Positions 10,996 through 23,989 of a stretch of 64,000 nucleotides of DNA are shown in pieces (position 1 is the first letter of the stretch; each line of letters opens with the position of its first letter). Under the pieces are notes generated by a model. The model did no database searches and was not told where the DNA came from. It saw only the letters and a program-made list of their open reading frames with translations. Source of the DNA: Artemia franciscana. Taxonomy: Eukaryota > Arthropoda > Branchiopoda > Anostraca > Artemiidae. Position numbers and translations under genes: made by a program. The stretch lies in contig NW_027062768.1 of the NCBI RefSeq assembly GCF_032884065.1, forward strand, positions 62,001 to 126,000, read 5' to 3'.

Positions 10996-12834
10996 TCAGT
11001 CCCCGCTACTATAGGAAGAAAGAACTATCTCTTTCAATTTCTTTTTATGTGTATAGAATGATGGTGACTCACTTATTAAATCAAGTAGTTTATATATATT
11101 CGCAATCTCAGGAAGTTGATATCTTAAACTTAGTCTTGATCTCTCATTTTTAATAAAAGGAGAAAGGAACTTATTCCTTGCTCTTGATAAATAGATATGT
11201 TTATTTTCAACCAAGAGTTTCATGGTATTGAAAAAATTATCCCTGCGTTGATTTCTAAAAACAATATGCCTATATTAAGGTGAAAAATTCGTTGCAAGTG
11301 AAGAATATCAAGAAATAAAAAAGATGATTTAGTTTCAGATAATTCTTTTGTCTTCCTAGGGTGTGTTAAAAAAAGGGCCAGGATTCTTATTGCCTTGTTT
11401 TGGAAAATTTGGAGTCTTCGTAAAAGTGAATAGAATATCAAAATCCAAACGGTCGGGCAATATTGAAAATAGCATTCCACCAATGAAAACTATAATTTTC
11501 TCATTATTTGGTAAGGAAACAGGAGCTTTACTCTATGCAAACAGCCAAGATTCCTGGGCACTGTTGCCTCGAGTTTATTAATATGCGCCTTAAAAGACAG
11601 ATTTGAGTCAATGTAGATACCTACATATCTAATTACATCCACGCTTTTATGGAGGAAGTTCCAATACTAATATTTTTAAATGACACACGCTTCACTGCTC
11701 TCAAACTTCTCCCGAAAATGACAAATTCCGACTTCTCTAGGTTAGGTATTCGCCAATTAGCATGAAACCAAGAATTTGCATTAAAAGCAACAGTTTCGAG
11801 GGCCATTCGTAGGTCTTCTTAGTTGCCAGCCTTTAAACTAATTGTTGTGGCATGTGCAAACAACATTGGTAATTCATTGTCCGAAGGCATGCATTTTGGA
11901 AGGTCATTTATGTATATAAAAAAAAGTAACGGCCTCAGTATAGACACTTGTGGAACCCCTATATTTTCTGAAGGAAAAATATGAGATGATTCCTCACCAA
12001 CTTGGACAGTAAAAGTTCTTTCTAATAAATAAGATTTCACTAACTCAAGAGATATTCCTCGTATTCCAACATTTTCCAATTAATCAAAAAGAATTGCATG
12101 TTCTATTGTATCAAAAGCTTTTTAAATGTCAAAAAATATAGTTGCTGTGAAGTAACTATCATCCAAGCTTCTGATAAGAAATTATGTAAAGCAGCTACTG
12201 CTTGCTCTGTTAACCTACCACGCAAGAAACCAAACTTAATGGGAGAAAAAATTATTCTTTACCAGAAATGAAGTAAATCTACTCTTTATTTTTTTTTCAA
12301 AAATTTTTGAAACAGGCAATAAAATAGCAATAGACCTGTAACAAAGGTAACAAAGGTAAAAGGTGTTTTTGAAACAAAGGTAAAACGATAGCTAATTTAA
12401 GACAAACTGGAAAAAAAAACCATTTTTCATGCAAGAATTAAAAATAAATAAAAGCGACTGACGAAGTACTTCAGCTAATTCTTTAAACAGAGAAGTCGAC
12501 ATACCGTCACATCCTATTGAATATCCAATTTTTTAAACTAGTAACAGCTCTTTGAAATTCCAAGAGCTGGATAGAGTACATAAAAATAGTCTTATCAAAT
12601 TCATTTGGAATATATTTTCCATGATTATCTGTCCCAGCAGAAATTTAATCCACCATATCACGTCCAAAATTCCTAAAATGGTTAGCAAATGGTTCTGCCA
12701 TTACTTTCTCATCCGTTATTTTAACTCCTTCATTAGTTGTAATGTGGGACGGAATATTTCTAGTTTTGACATTATTTATTCGTTCATTTGTTATTTTCCA
12801 TGTTTTCCGCGGTCAATCGCATTCATGGAATTTC
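10996..12834 (-). pseudogene. Decayed LINE reverse transcriptase, right arm
   Basis: Inverted twin of 1300-3138. It has the same stops, the same FAHA in place of YADD and the same C-terminal ORF (10996-11223). Two copies sharing every disabling change show that the LINE was already dead before the arms were duplicated. Confidence 0.82.
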
Positions 12835-13995
12835 TATTTTTAATATTTCGCTTCTGCCTCTCTGAGAACAAAAGTTGCCCGATGAGGTGTTTGCAGCTTT
12901 TGCTAGTTGCAATGAGGGGTTTCCAACTTTTGCGAGTTGGTGTACCTAGTATTTATTTTAAGATCCTAACAGATTAACAACTTCAGCGTTTAGTCGAAGT
13001 GAGGAAACAAAACCAAAATGTTTCCCTCGCAACATTTTACTCGGCGATGCCGAACAAAGGTTGCCACAGCACTTCCCGTTGCCCATGCAACGTAGATCCA
13101 GTTTGAATCGGTTGTTAAGCTTTTTATTATGTCCTCAGAATATTAAATGAAAACAAAGCTTTACTTGGTAAAAAAAACTACACTGCTACTACTTTTCTCG
13201 ATTGCTATCTGCCCTTTGTGCTGCTTGCAAGGACAAATCCTTTTTTGGGAAAAACTAAAGAAACTTAATTTAAGACCGTGCTGAAATTAGTGGAACCTCG
13301 ACCCAGTGAAAGCTTTACTATTGCATTGGTGGACTTGAACTTTAAAAAAAAAAATTATTCATATAGTTAACTTGTTCAGCTTTATCGTCTATATATTTCA
13401 AATTAACTGAAATTTGATTCAAATAAGTTTTCTTTTTTATAGTATCTCTAAGAACTCCATTAAAAAATAATATTGGCATAAACAATCAAAATTAAATAAA
13501 TACAATGAGGCAGCTGAACCATAGTTTCTTTTTTTGCAAATAAGGACCATTGCTCGTGAATAGAAATGAAATAAAGGAAAAACACTACCGTCAGGTTGAC
13601 CTAAGTCCTTACGCGGATGTACATTCAAAAGCCGGCTTCATGTACCTACTTTATGAATGGGCTAAATGTAAACTTCTAAAAAACATCTATTGCCTGGTAT
13701 CCAATTCCACTAAAGATAATAAAACAAAAAAAAAATGCTGAGACCATCTCTTAGTTTTTTAGGCTCTTGCAGAAGTGATGCTTAGTGATGTTGTGAGCCC
13801 AGTATAATGAAAATCGATAAGCTGATCTTTGGATTTCGTCACAGCCGTATTCGGAACTGAGAACTATAAATATACGAAAAAAACTGATAGAAAAACTAAG
13901 TTTAACAGTTTGTTCACTACTGTATATGTGTTGTAGTTTTTATCGTTTTGCTCTTCCTTGAGAGTTCAAAATAATGAAAAAAGAGAAACAGTTTA

Positions 13996-14225
13996 TCAGA
14001 TGTTGTTTACTTCTATTTCCAAACTCATGGGCATTAAAACTGAAACAAGAACATTTTTGAATAAAGCATTGTTTTTGAAATCTTGGATCAAAACCATAAT
14101 ATAATGTGTTTCTGCTTGTATTTTTCTCCGCGCCTTTTCTGAGTGACAGCTGGTGTTTATTTCTTCTTTCTCAAAAATCTCAAAGAAAGCTCCTTCAAAT
14201 CAGTTGGAAAGGATTTCTAAGATTT
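13996..14225. other. Right flank of the palindrome
   Basis: AT-rich sequence outside the arm, not matched by 1-138 and with no coding signal. The two outer flanks are unrelated, as expected for an inverted duplication placed between different neighbours. Confidence 0.55.
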
Positions 14226-15055
14226 GTCAAACAGTTCGTGGTAACGAACTGTAGTAAGGAGCGATCCGGCTCAATAGTAACCAAAACTCTAAAAAATTGA
14301 ATTTTGATATCAATAGCTACATCAAAAGAATCGCATTTTAATGCTGATTTTAAATATATAAGTTTCATCAAGTTTACTCTTAGCCATTAAAAGTTACGAG
14401 CCTGAGAAAATTTGCCTTATTTAGGAAAATAGGGGGAAACACCCCCTAAAAGTCGTAGGATCTTAACGAAAATGACACCATCAGATTCAGCGTATCATAG
14501 AACCCCACTGTAGAAGTTTCAAGCTCCTATCTACAAAAATGTGGAATTTTGCATTTTTTGCCAGAAGACAAATCACGGGTGCGTGTTTATTTGTTTGTTT
14601 TTTTTGTTTTTTTTTCCCCAGGGGTCATCGTATCGACCAAGTGGTCCTAGAATGTCGCAAGAGGGCTCATTCTAACGGAAATGAAAAGTTCTAGTGCCCT
14701 TTTTAAGTGACCACAAAAATTGGAGGGCATCTAGGCCCCCTCCCACGCTCATTTTTTTTCCCAAAGTCAACGGATCAAAATTTTGAGATTGCCATTTTGT
14801 TTAGCATAGTCGAAAATCATAATAACTATGTTTTTGGGGAAGACTTACTCCCCCACAGTCCCTGGGGGAGGGGTTGCAAGTTACAAACTTCAACCTGTGT
14901 TTACATATAATAATGGTTATTGGGAAGTGTACAGACGTTTTCAGGGGTATTTTTTTGGTTTTGGGGGTAGGGTTGAGGGAGGGGGCTATGTGGGAGGATC
15001 TTTCCTTGGAGAAATATGCCATGGGGGAAAAAATTCAATGAAAAGGGCGCAGGAC
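14226..15055 (+). repeat. 830-bp interspersed repeat, copy 1
   Basis: Starts ACAGTTCGTGGTAACGAACT (itself a small inverted repeat) and runs through GGCTCAATAGTAA, TGCCAGAAG, GGGTGCGTGTTTATTTG, GGAGGGCATCTAGGCCCCCT and CAAGTTACAAACTT to GGGCGCAGGA. It recurs 1162 bp downstream at 15388. The 15056-15387 spacer is AT-rich with nothing recognised. No coding frame is shared between the copies. Class unknown. Confidence 0.8.
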
Positions 15056-15387
15056 GAATCTGGTCACGTTAGAAAAAAACGTCAAATTAAGAGCTTAATA
15101 TACAATGCTGGGTGTTCGGAGGCTCTCTATTATGGAGTATAATTTGAAAATAACACAACTATACGAGTGATAAAACATATATACCACAACCATAACTCAA
15201 CTAACGAAAGAACTGCTAAGAGATAGCACAACTATAAAGCGAAAACAGGTGAAAACTAACGGGAAAATAAACGAACTAAGAGGTGGAAGGGGCCCAGAGA
15301 AAAAATATAATCCTTTTTCAATTTTGAGCCTAACTTCCGCAAAGGAGTAATAATGTCAGATGCCCCGAAATACCGAATTATTTTCTT

Positions 15388-16218
15388 TTCAAACAGTTCG
15401 TGGTAAGGAACTGTAGTAAGGGGCGACCCGGCTCAATAGTAAACGAAACTCTAAAAATCGGAATTTTGATCCTAAAAGATACATCAAAAGAATCGAATTT
15501 TTACGCTGATTCTAAATATATAAGTTTCAATTAATTTAGTCTTTGTCATCAAAAGTTATTTGCCCTGAGAAAATTTGCCCTATTTTGGAAAAAAAGGGGA
15601 AACATCCCCTAAAAGTCATAGGATCTTAACGAAAATCACACTATCGCATTCGGTATATCAGAGAACTCTATAGCAAAAATTTCAAGCTCCTATCTAAAAA
15701 ATGTGGAATTTTGTATTTTTTGCCAGAAGGACAAATCACGGGTGCGTGTTTATTTGTTTTTTTTTTTTTTGTTTTTTTCCCAGGGGTCATCTTATCGACC
15801 AAGTGGTCTTAGAATGTCGCGAAAGGGCTCATTGTAACGGAAATGAAAAGTTCTAGTGCCCCTTTTAAGTGACAAAAAAAATTGGAGGGCAAATAGGCCC
15901 CCTCCCATGCTCATTTTTTCCAAAAGTCAACAGATTAAAATTTTTAGATAGCCATTTTGTTCAGCATAGTCGAAAACCATAATAACTATGTCTTTGGGAA
16001 TGACTTACTCCCCCACAATCCCTGAGGGAGGGGCTGCAAGTTACAAACTTTGACCAGTGTTTACATATAGTAATGGTTATTGGGAAGTGTTCAGACGTTT
16101 TCATGTTTTTTGTTTGGTTTGGGGGGGTGGGGTTGATGGGAGAGGGCCTTGTGGGAGGATCTTTCCTTTGAGGAATATGTCACGGGGGAAGAAAAATTCA
16201 ATGAAAAGGGCGCAGGAT
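15388..16218 (+). repeat. 830-bp interspersed repeat, copy 2
   Basis: Same order of blocks as copy 1 with scattered substitutions and indels, about 90% alike by eye. The ORFs of copy 1 (such as 14828-15142) are broken here, which argues against a coding role. Confidence 0.8.
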
Positions 16219-16341
16219 TTTCTAGCACTACTATAAAAAAAAACAATGAAAAAATAAACATGAAAACGTTTTTTCAAATGAAAGTAAGGAAAAGCATTGA
16301 AATTTAAAACAAACAGAGATTATTACGCATATGAGGGGTTC

Positions 16342-16418
16342 TAAAAATACTTTAGCATAAAGAGCGAGGTATTTAGGAGGAGATAAATACCTCGCTCTTT
16401 ATGCTAAAATATTTTTAG
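16342..16418. mobile_element. Short foldback hairpin, MITE-like
   Basis: A stem of about 34 bp (TTTAGCATAAAGAGCGAGG against CCTCGCTCTTTATGCTAAA) with a loop of about 8 bases. It is preceded at 16259 by a decayed left arm of the MITE family seen at 16835 (GAAAGTAAGGAAAAGCATTG). It appears to be a shortened member of that family. Confidence 0.7.
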
Positions 16419-16589
16419 TGATTTCAACTATTTATTGTACGGCCTATTTGATTCAGGGGTCATTCTTAAAGAATTGGGACAAAACTTACGATTTAGTGTA
16501 AAGAGCAAGGTATTAACGAGGGTACAAACCCCCTCGTACACATAATAAAAATATAAGAATATAAAAGTTTGTTACGTAAGTTAATTCTT

Positions 16590-16760
16590 AAGTTACGTAT
16601 ATTTTTTACTAATAAAAACGTTCGTTGAATATCAAAAGTTCTAGTAGCCTTTTTAAGTAACCGAAAAATTGGAGGGCAGCTAGGCCTCCTTCCCCACCCC
16701 TTATTTCTCAAAATCGTCTGATCAAAACTAAGAGAAAGCCATTTAGCCAAAAAAAATTAA
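16590..16760 (+). repeat. Fragment related to the 830-bp repeat
   Basis: Contains AAAAGTTCTAGTAGCC and GGAGGGCAGCTAGGCC, the middle block of the repeat at 14226 and 15388. 16419-16589 holds a second AAAGAGCAAGGTATT arm of the foldback type. Confidence 0.6.
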
Positions 16761-16834
16761 TATACTAATTTCATTTCAATAATTTATGTGCGGAGAGCCA
16801 AAATCAAACATGCATTAATTCAAAAACGTTCAGA

Positions 16835-17136
16835 AATTAAATAAAAAAAAACTAGTTTTTTTAACTGAAAGTAAGGAGCGACATTAAAACTTAAAACGAA
16901 CAGAAATTACTCCGTATATGATATGGGTTGTCCCCTCCGCAGTCCCACGCTCTTTACGCTAAAGTTTTTAATTGTTTTAAAAAGTAGGATTGTGGCAAAG
17001 AGTCAAACTTTAGCGTAAAGATCGAGGGACTGCAGAGGGGACAACCCATTTCATATACGGAGTAATTTCTGTTCGTTTTAAGTTTTAATGTCGCTCCTTA
17101 CTTTCAGTTAAAAAAACTAGTTTTTTTTATTTAATT
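16835..17136. mobile_element. Foldback MITE, about 300 bp, nearly all stem
   Basis: Left arm AATTAAATAAAAAAAA, AACTGAAAGTAAGGAGCGAC, CTCCGTATATGA, TCTTTACGCTAAAG is mirrored by the right arm to 17136, leaving about 25 bp of loop (near 16975-17000). The arms differ at only a few sites. No ORF, so it is non-autonomous. Older relatives lie at 16259, 27165 and 43805. Confidence 0.88.
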
Positions 17137-18067
17137 GGAAACAAAGAATCAAATAAGAACAGAAAAGAGCCTAGTAAAAATACTTCTGATATGGATAAAT
17201 TCCTGAAATGGTAGATTCCTTGGAATAGTCATTTTCTACTACTACTACTAAAAATAGTTCTACTACTTTTGATCTTTATGGGCCTGAAGTATTTTCGCAG
17301 AGGATCAATATGTTGTGAAATATCCATATAAGAAAAAAACAAGAAAAATGTGAACTCCCCAATCGCCTTGAAGACTTTCCAATGCAACCAGAGTTCATTG
17401 GAAATCCACCAATAAAATCTCTTTCCCTTTTAAGGTAAATCCCTAACTATTTACTGGGCGGCTTTTTGATCGTATTTTACAAGCCTACTGCTACCCCACG
17501 GTAGAAAAAACAGTCACCTGTTCTTTTGCGATGAGACAGATATTCAGTACCTTCGAACATAACGAAACCGGTTGACAAACAGACACTCTTTACTCGATGG
17601 AAACCATTTCCACACTGACTGACGAAGATAATCTAAAGAGCCATCTAGAACTATTTCTTCGTCTTTCCACCCGTCGTCAAAAGTCAAAAGAAACATTTTT
17701 TCATAGTTGCGTCATCCCTGATTATCAATCTTACCCCGGCTGACGGTAGCTCTGAATAGTGGTTTTAATGTGTTCTAACGCTCAAGATCACAACCCAAGT
17801 GTATTGAATATATCAAACTCTCCTCTATATGTAAATGTCAGCAATAAAAATTCGGAACTCTTGGTTGGAATTTGTTTGGGTCTAAAATCGGTTCAGAAGC
17901 AAATTCTTGCACACAAAAAGTTAAAAAATATCTAAAATAGGGAAACTGATCGCTAATTTCGGTTCTCAACAAAAATCCATACACTGATGTAAAAGATGAC
18001 ATGGTAATACTTCCATACAAAAAGGGGACCACTAAGATAATTAATGGCGAAAGAGAAAAGTATAAGT
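17137..18067. other. Unannotated AT-rich stretch
   Basis: Contains a (CTA)n-like patch near 17237 and nothing I can assign. No convincing exon or repeat copy elsewhere in the window. Confidence 0.4.
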
Positions 18068-20369
<2,302 letters not shown>

Positions 20370-20716
20370 TAGCTGTTGGGGTGGCGCTTCGCGCCACCCC
20401 AACACCTAGTTGATGGGGCGCTTCGCGCCCCCCCCCCCAAGCCCCCCCACGCGCGTAAGTCGTTACGCGCCATATTAGTTATGCGCCATTGTAGTTGTGT
20501 CCCTGTGTCCCACCTGTGAATATAGATAGATTTATATATGTGTTTCAAACTACGTAAAAATTGCGAATAAACAACATTCTTGTCTTTCCCATTGTCTGTG
20601 CATATACAAAGCCGTATGTACTAATAATGACGTCATATGCAAACGCTCTTTTTACAAACAAACAAACATGCATCCACACAACTCGTTTTTATATAGATAG
20701 ATAGATACAATACAAA

Positions 20717-21079
20717 TTAACTGCGTAAAACTTGCGAATATACAACATTCTTCGCTGTCCAATTGTCGCTGCATATAAATACATTGTCAGGTTTACCGAC
20801 CCTCGAACATGCAACGTACAATTGTCCATGGGAAAAACAATCAGTATTAAGATCTATACCACATTTTTCTAATGATTGACCTTGAGCTTTGTTAATGGTG
20901 ATTGCAAATACTAATCGAATTGGGAATTGCAATCTTTTAAATTGAAAAAGCAGATCCGTTGGAATCATGGGAATGCGAGGAATAAGAACAGCCTCACCCT
21001 CATAAGGCCCTGTCAAGATTGTGGCCTCTATTAGGTTTTCCATTGTTTTTTTTTTACGGCAAGTCGCGTGCCATTGCAA
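20717..21079 (-). pseudogene. Helitron Pif1-like helicase C-terminus, duplicate copy
   Basis: 120-aa ORF whose last ~105 residues match the end of a Helitron SF1B (Pif1-type) helicase: [75 protein letters not shown], terminal VVYSQVLRS. The QGQSL and CSRV blocks correspond to helicase motifs V and VI. The first 12 residues come from the flanking joint (a 10-A run), not from a natural start. No Walker A or B motif is present, so it cannot hydrolyse ATP. It is ~95% alike to the copy ending at 21317. Confidence 0.85.
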
Positions 21080-21316
21080 AGCTTTGTGCCCATAAATTAG
21101 AATTTTTTAGGCAAGCATTCATTTCGTCTGCAGGAGTTAAACTACGTAAAAATTGCGAATATACAACATTCTTGGCTTTCCCATTGTCTCTGCATATACA
21201 AAGCCGTATGTACTAATAATGACATCATATGCAAACGCTCTTTTTACAAACAAACAAACATGCATACACACAACTCGTTTTTATATAGATAGATAGATAG
21301 GTAGATACAATACAAA

Positions 21317-22199
21317 TTAACTGCGTAAAACTTGCGAATATACAACATTCTTCTCTGTCCAATTGTCGCTGCATATAAATAGATTGTCAGGTTTACCGAC
21401 CCTCGAACATGCAACGTACAATTGTCCATGGGAAAAACAATCAGTATTAAGATCTATACCAAATTTTTCTAACGATTGACCTTGAGCTTTGTTAATGGTG
21501 ATTGCAAATGCTAATCGAATTGGGAATTGCAATCTTTTAAATTGAAAAGGCAGATCCGTTGGAATCATGGGAATGCGAGGAATAAGAACAGCCTCACCCT
21601 CAAAAGGCCCTGTCAAGATTGTGGCCTCTATTAGGTTTTCCATTGTTTTTTTTTACGGCAAGTCGAGTGCCATTGCAAAGCTTTGGTGGGTTTATATTTC
21701 TTAAAAGTATTATTGGTACGCCTATTTTTAGTTGTAGCACGTGTGGTGGAAACCCTGTAAGATCTATGGAATTTAAAAATTCAGATGGATAATTAACCGC
21801 TTCATTTGGTTCCAAAACTGTGTCGACTGACTTGTAAAGGACTGCCTGGTCTCGAATCTTGGTCAAAACAATATTGTTGATTTCGTGGACGTCTATATTT
21901 TTGGGTGCGAGAATCGCTCTTTCACTTAGCCATTTATTATTTTTATAATTTTTTAGAATATTCGGAAATACTTTTTCAATCAATTCATTTTTGGACGTCA
22001 CTAAATTACAGAAATCAGCAGGTAGTTGTATACGTCCTGAAATTGAGTCTACTGGGAGCTTTCCGTTTCCAATTGTCAGCAATTGATCTGAAAATGTTTG
22101 ACCAGAGTCATCGTTTTGCAATCGGACACGCATATTTGTAGTTAATTTTAATATTTTTACGTGTGCCCATAAATTAGAATTTTTCAGGCAAGCATTCAT
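21317..22199 (-). pseudogene. Helitron Pif1-like helicase, C-terminal half, frameshifted
   Basis: Two overlapping frames (22199-21600 and 21643-21317) form one helicase half. LTTNMRVRL, WLSERAILAPKNIDVHEIN, LTGFPPHVLQLKIGVPIILL and NPPKLCNGTRLAVK sit in the first; ENLIEATILTGPFEGEAVL through AITINKAQGQSLE to VVYSQVLRS in the second. The switch falls in a run of nine A (minus strand) after GTRLAV, where one base more or less changes frame. Walker A and the N-terminal part are absent. Upstream it joins the Rep N-terminal ORF within 26 bp (ATGAATGCTTGCCTG is read in two frames), marking an internal deletion of several kilobases relative to complete Helitrons. Confidence 0.86.
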
Positions 22200-22914
22200 T
22201 CGTCTTCAATGGCTCTGGTGGTGCAGCCAATAGAGGAAGTTTAACTTTTCCTGAGGCGCAACACATTCCCATTGTTTCACCATTGAATTTCAAGGCCTTG
22301 CAATAGGGACAAATTTTAGACATTGTCCCGATTTGAACACATCTACTCAAGCTATAATCATCGACTGAGTTGTACCTGAATGCAAGGCGATAACTTTCAG
22401 GTTGCTCTGATTCCTCGGCACGCTTTCTTTTCTTACTTTCTCTATCAGCAGCAAGCCTGATTTCTTGCTGTTCTTGTGATTCCTCGGCACGCTTTCTTTT
22501 CTTACTTTCTCTATCAGCAGCAAGCCTCATTTCTTGCTGTTCTTGTAATTCCTCGGCACGCCTTCTTTTTTCACTTTTTCTTTTAGCAGCGAGTCTGCTT
22601 CCGCGTTTCTCTGGTAGTTCCTCGGCACGCTTTCTGTTCTTTTTTTCTCTATCAGCCTCAAGCCTGTTTCCTTGCTGTTCTTTTGATTCCTCGGCACGCT
22701 TTCTGTTCTTTCTTTCTCTATCAGCCTCAAGCCTGTTTCCTTGCGGTTCTTTTGATTCCTCGGCACGCTTTCTGTTCTTTCTTTCTCTATCAGCCTCAAG
22801 CCTGTTTCCTTGCTGTTCTTTTGATTCCTCGGCACGCTTTCTTTTCTGACTTTCTCTATCAGCAGCAAGTTTTTTGGCATAGACTCTTTGAGCATCTTCA
22901 TCGGCTTTTGCCAT
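22174..22914 (-). CDS. Helitron Rep-protein N-terminal region (truncated), repeat-rich plus Cys motif
   Basis: About 246 aa from the Met at 22914, preferred over the Met at 22947 because MAKADEDAQRVYAKKL aligns with the start MAEETAEEAAQRVNAKRL of the fragment at 48036. Residues ~15-180 are seven or more 23-residue repeats (KRAEES-EQQ-RLEADRE), highly charged and probably helical, with nuclear-localisation-like KRKRAEE runs. Residues ~185-240 hold YRLAFRYNSVDDYSLSRC and CPYCKALKFNGETMGMCC, then GKVKLPLLAAPPEPL, the zinc-finger-like region that precedes the HUH endonuclease in animal Helitron proteins. The ORF then runs into the deletion joint and stops. No nuclease motif remains, so activity is unlikely. 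Confidence 0.85.
   Translation of the reverse strand: MAKADEDAQRVYAKKLAADRESQKRKRAEESKEQQGNRLEADRERKNRKRAEESKEPQGNRLEADRERKNRKRAEESKEQQGNRLEADREKKNRKRAEELPEKRGSRLAAKRKSEKRRRAEELQEQQEMRLAADRESKKRKRAEESQEQQEIRLAADRESKKRKRAEESEQPESYRLAFRYNSVDDYSLSRCVQIGTMSKICPYCKALKFNGETMGMCCASGKVKLPLLAAPPEPLKTNECLPEKF
22411..22890 (-). repeat. 69-bp coding minisatellite in the Rep ORF
   Basis: TTCCTCGGCACGC recurs at 22411, 22480, 22549, 22618, 22687, 22756 and 22825, exactly 69 bp apart, so the frame (23 codons) is kept. Inner units are more alike than outer ones, as in tandem homogenisation. Confidence 0.93.
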
Positions 22915-22984
22915 GGTAAGTTCATCAGTCATTGTAAACTTAAACATTAATAGATTTCTACGTGAACATATGTCTTAAATATCC

Positions 22985-23062
22985 TGAATGACGTCACCGT
23001 CAAAGCAAAAATGACGACAACTAATTTCATGACGTCAGTCAACACAGAAACATGACGTCACC
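22985..23062 (-). promoter_or_regulatory. Cluster of TGACGTCA palindromes in the Helitron 5' region
   Basis: Perfect TGACGTCA at 22989, 23030 and 23053, upstream of the Rep ORF start at 22914. The octamer is the consensus CRE/ATF-CREB site. The same octamer is clustered at 18462, 46849 and 60591 near other Helitron 5' ends. Promoter function is inferred from position and recurrence. Confidence 0.5.
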
Positions 23063-23112
23063 TGATCCACAGACAGACACACAGACAGACAACTTATTTT
23101 TATATATATAGA

Positions 23113-23980
23113 TAACAAACAGCGATTAAATCATCATTTAATTACTACTTCTGACCCTTTCTTAATTGTAAAGAAATGTAGATTGATAAGAATAACAGAA
23201 CTGTTTTCCTACAAGGTCTGAAACCAGCGCACGAGGAAAAAATTAGCGAAAATAGTTCAGAGGTCTTATCCATTCAAACAAAATTTAAATACTTGTCAGA
23301 GCTGAAGAATTTGTAATTTATACAGATTACAAGGAAAACAGGTAGCTCCCAATGAACATAATCTTGCATATTGAATAAATTGGCTCTAACTTTAGTAATA
23401 TATTAACCCGATTTCAGAACCTAAGAAGCTCTAGCGTGGCCATTGAAGATCTGATTTCTGTTAGAAGTTATAAATAAAAAGTGTAATAAGAAAGAATGAG
23501 ATAAAATTATACCCATGATGCTACATAGCAATTACTGTTCTTTTTCACCCTTAGCCTAAGTGTTTAGTGACGAAATTACTTAAGTAATTTCTTTTTCTGA
23601 CGCTGCCTATTAATATGGAATATAAATAGCCTATGGCAAGTTCTCGTGAAAATCCGTCTTTCTGATGCCACTAAAAAAAAAAAATGATAATTTACATTTA
23701 TGATGGTATACACAAGTAATGGCACATTAAATACGACACAGGATAGTAATGTACCGTTACGTGAGAATTGGTTTTTAATTTCTTCTTGTTCTTCTATAAA
23801 ACTTCAATCTGCTTCAAATTAGAACTGCTTCACTTCCCTCATGTATTTCATCTTCGATGTTTTATATTTTTATTTCTGCTTTAACAATTGGAAAGACACT
23901 CTTATTTTTATGCTTTCATATTCAATTATTTTCTGTAAGGCAGGTCAGGTCAACTATCACAAATTAAAGAAAAAGTTCTT
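23113..23980. other. Unannotated AT-rich stretch
   Basis: No recognisable exon or repeat. Sequence is typical non-coding AT-rich DNA. Confidence 0.4.
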
Positions 23981-23989
23981 CTGTTTTCC

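Larger units (their letters stand above)
8141..13995 (-). repeat. Right arm of the palindrome
   Basis: Inverted copy of 139-5978. The inner junction joins Helitron-internal sequence (TTTTTACC) to the Helitron 3'-end sequence (CTTACGCGCG), sharing the bases CTT. That microhomology fits template switching or end joining. The outer junction is at 13995/13996. Confidence 0.93.

Noticed and set aside
22683..22919. Plus-strand ORF opposite the Helitron Rep gene, and the -1 frame ORF 22527-22925
   Set aside because: Shadow frames of the 69-bp coding repeat; the minus frame ending in the Cys motif is the one with family similarity.
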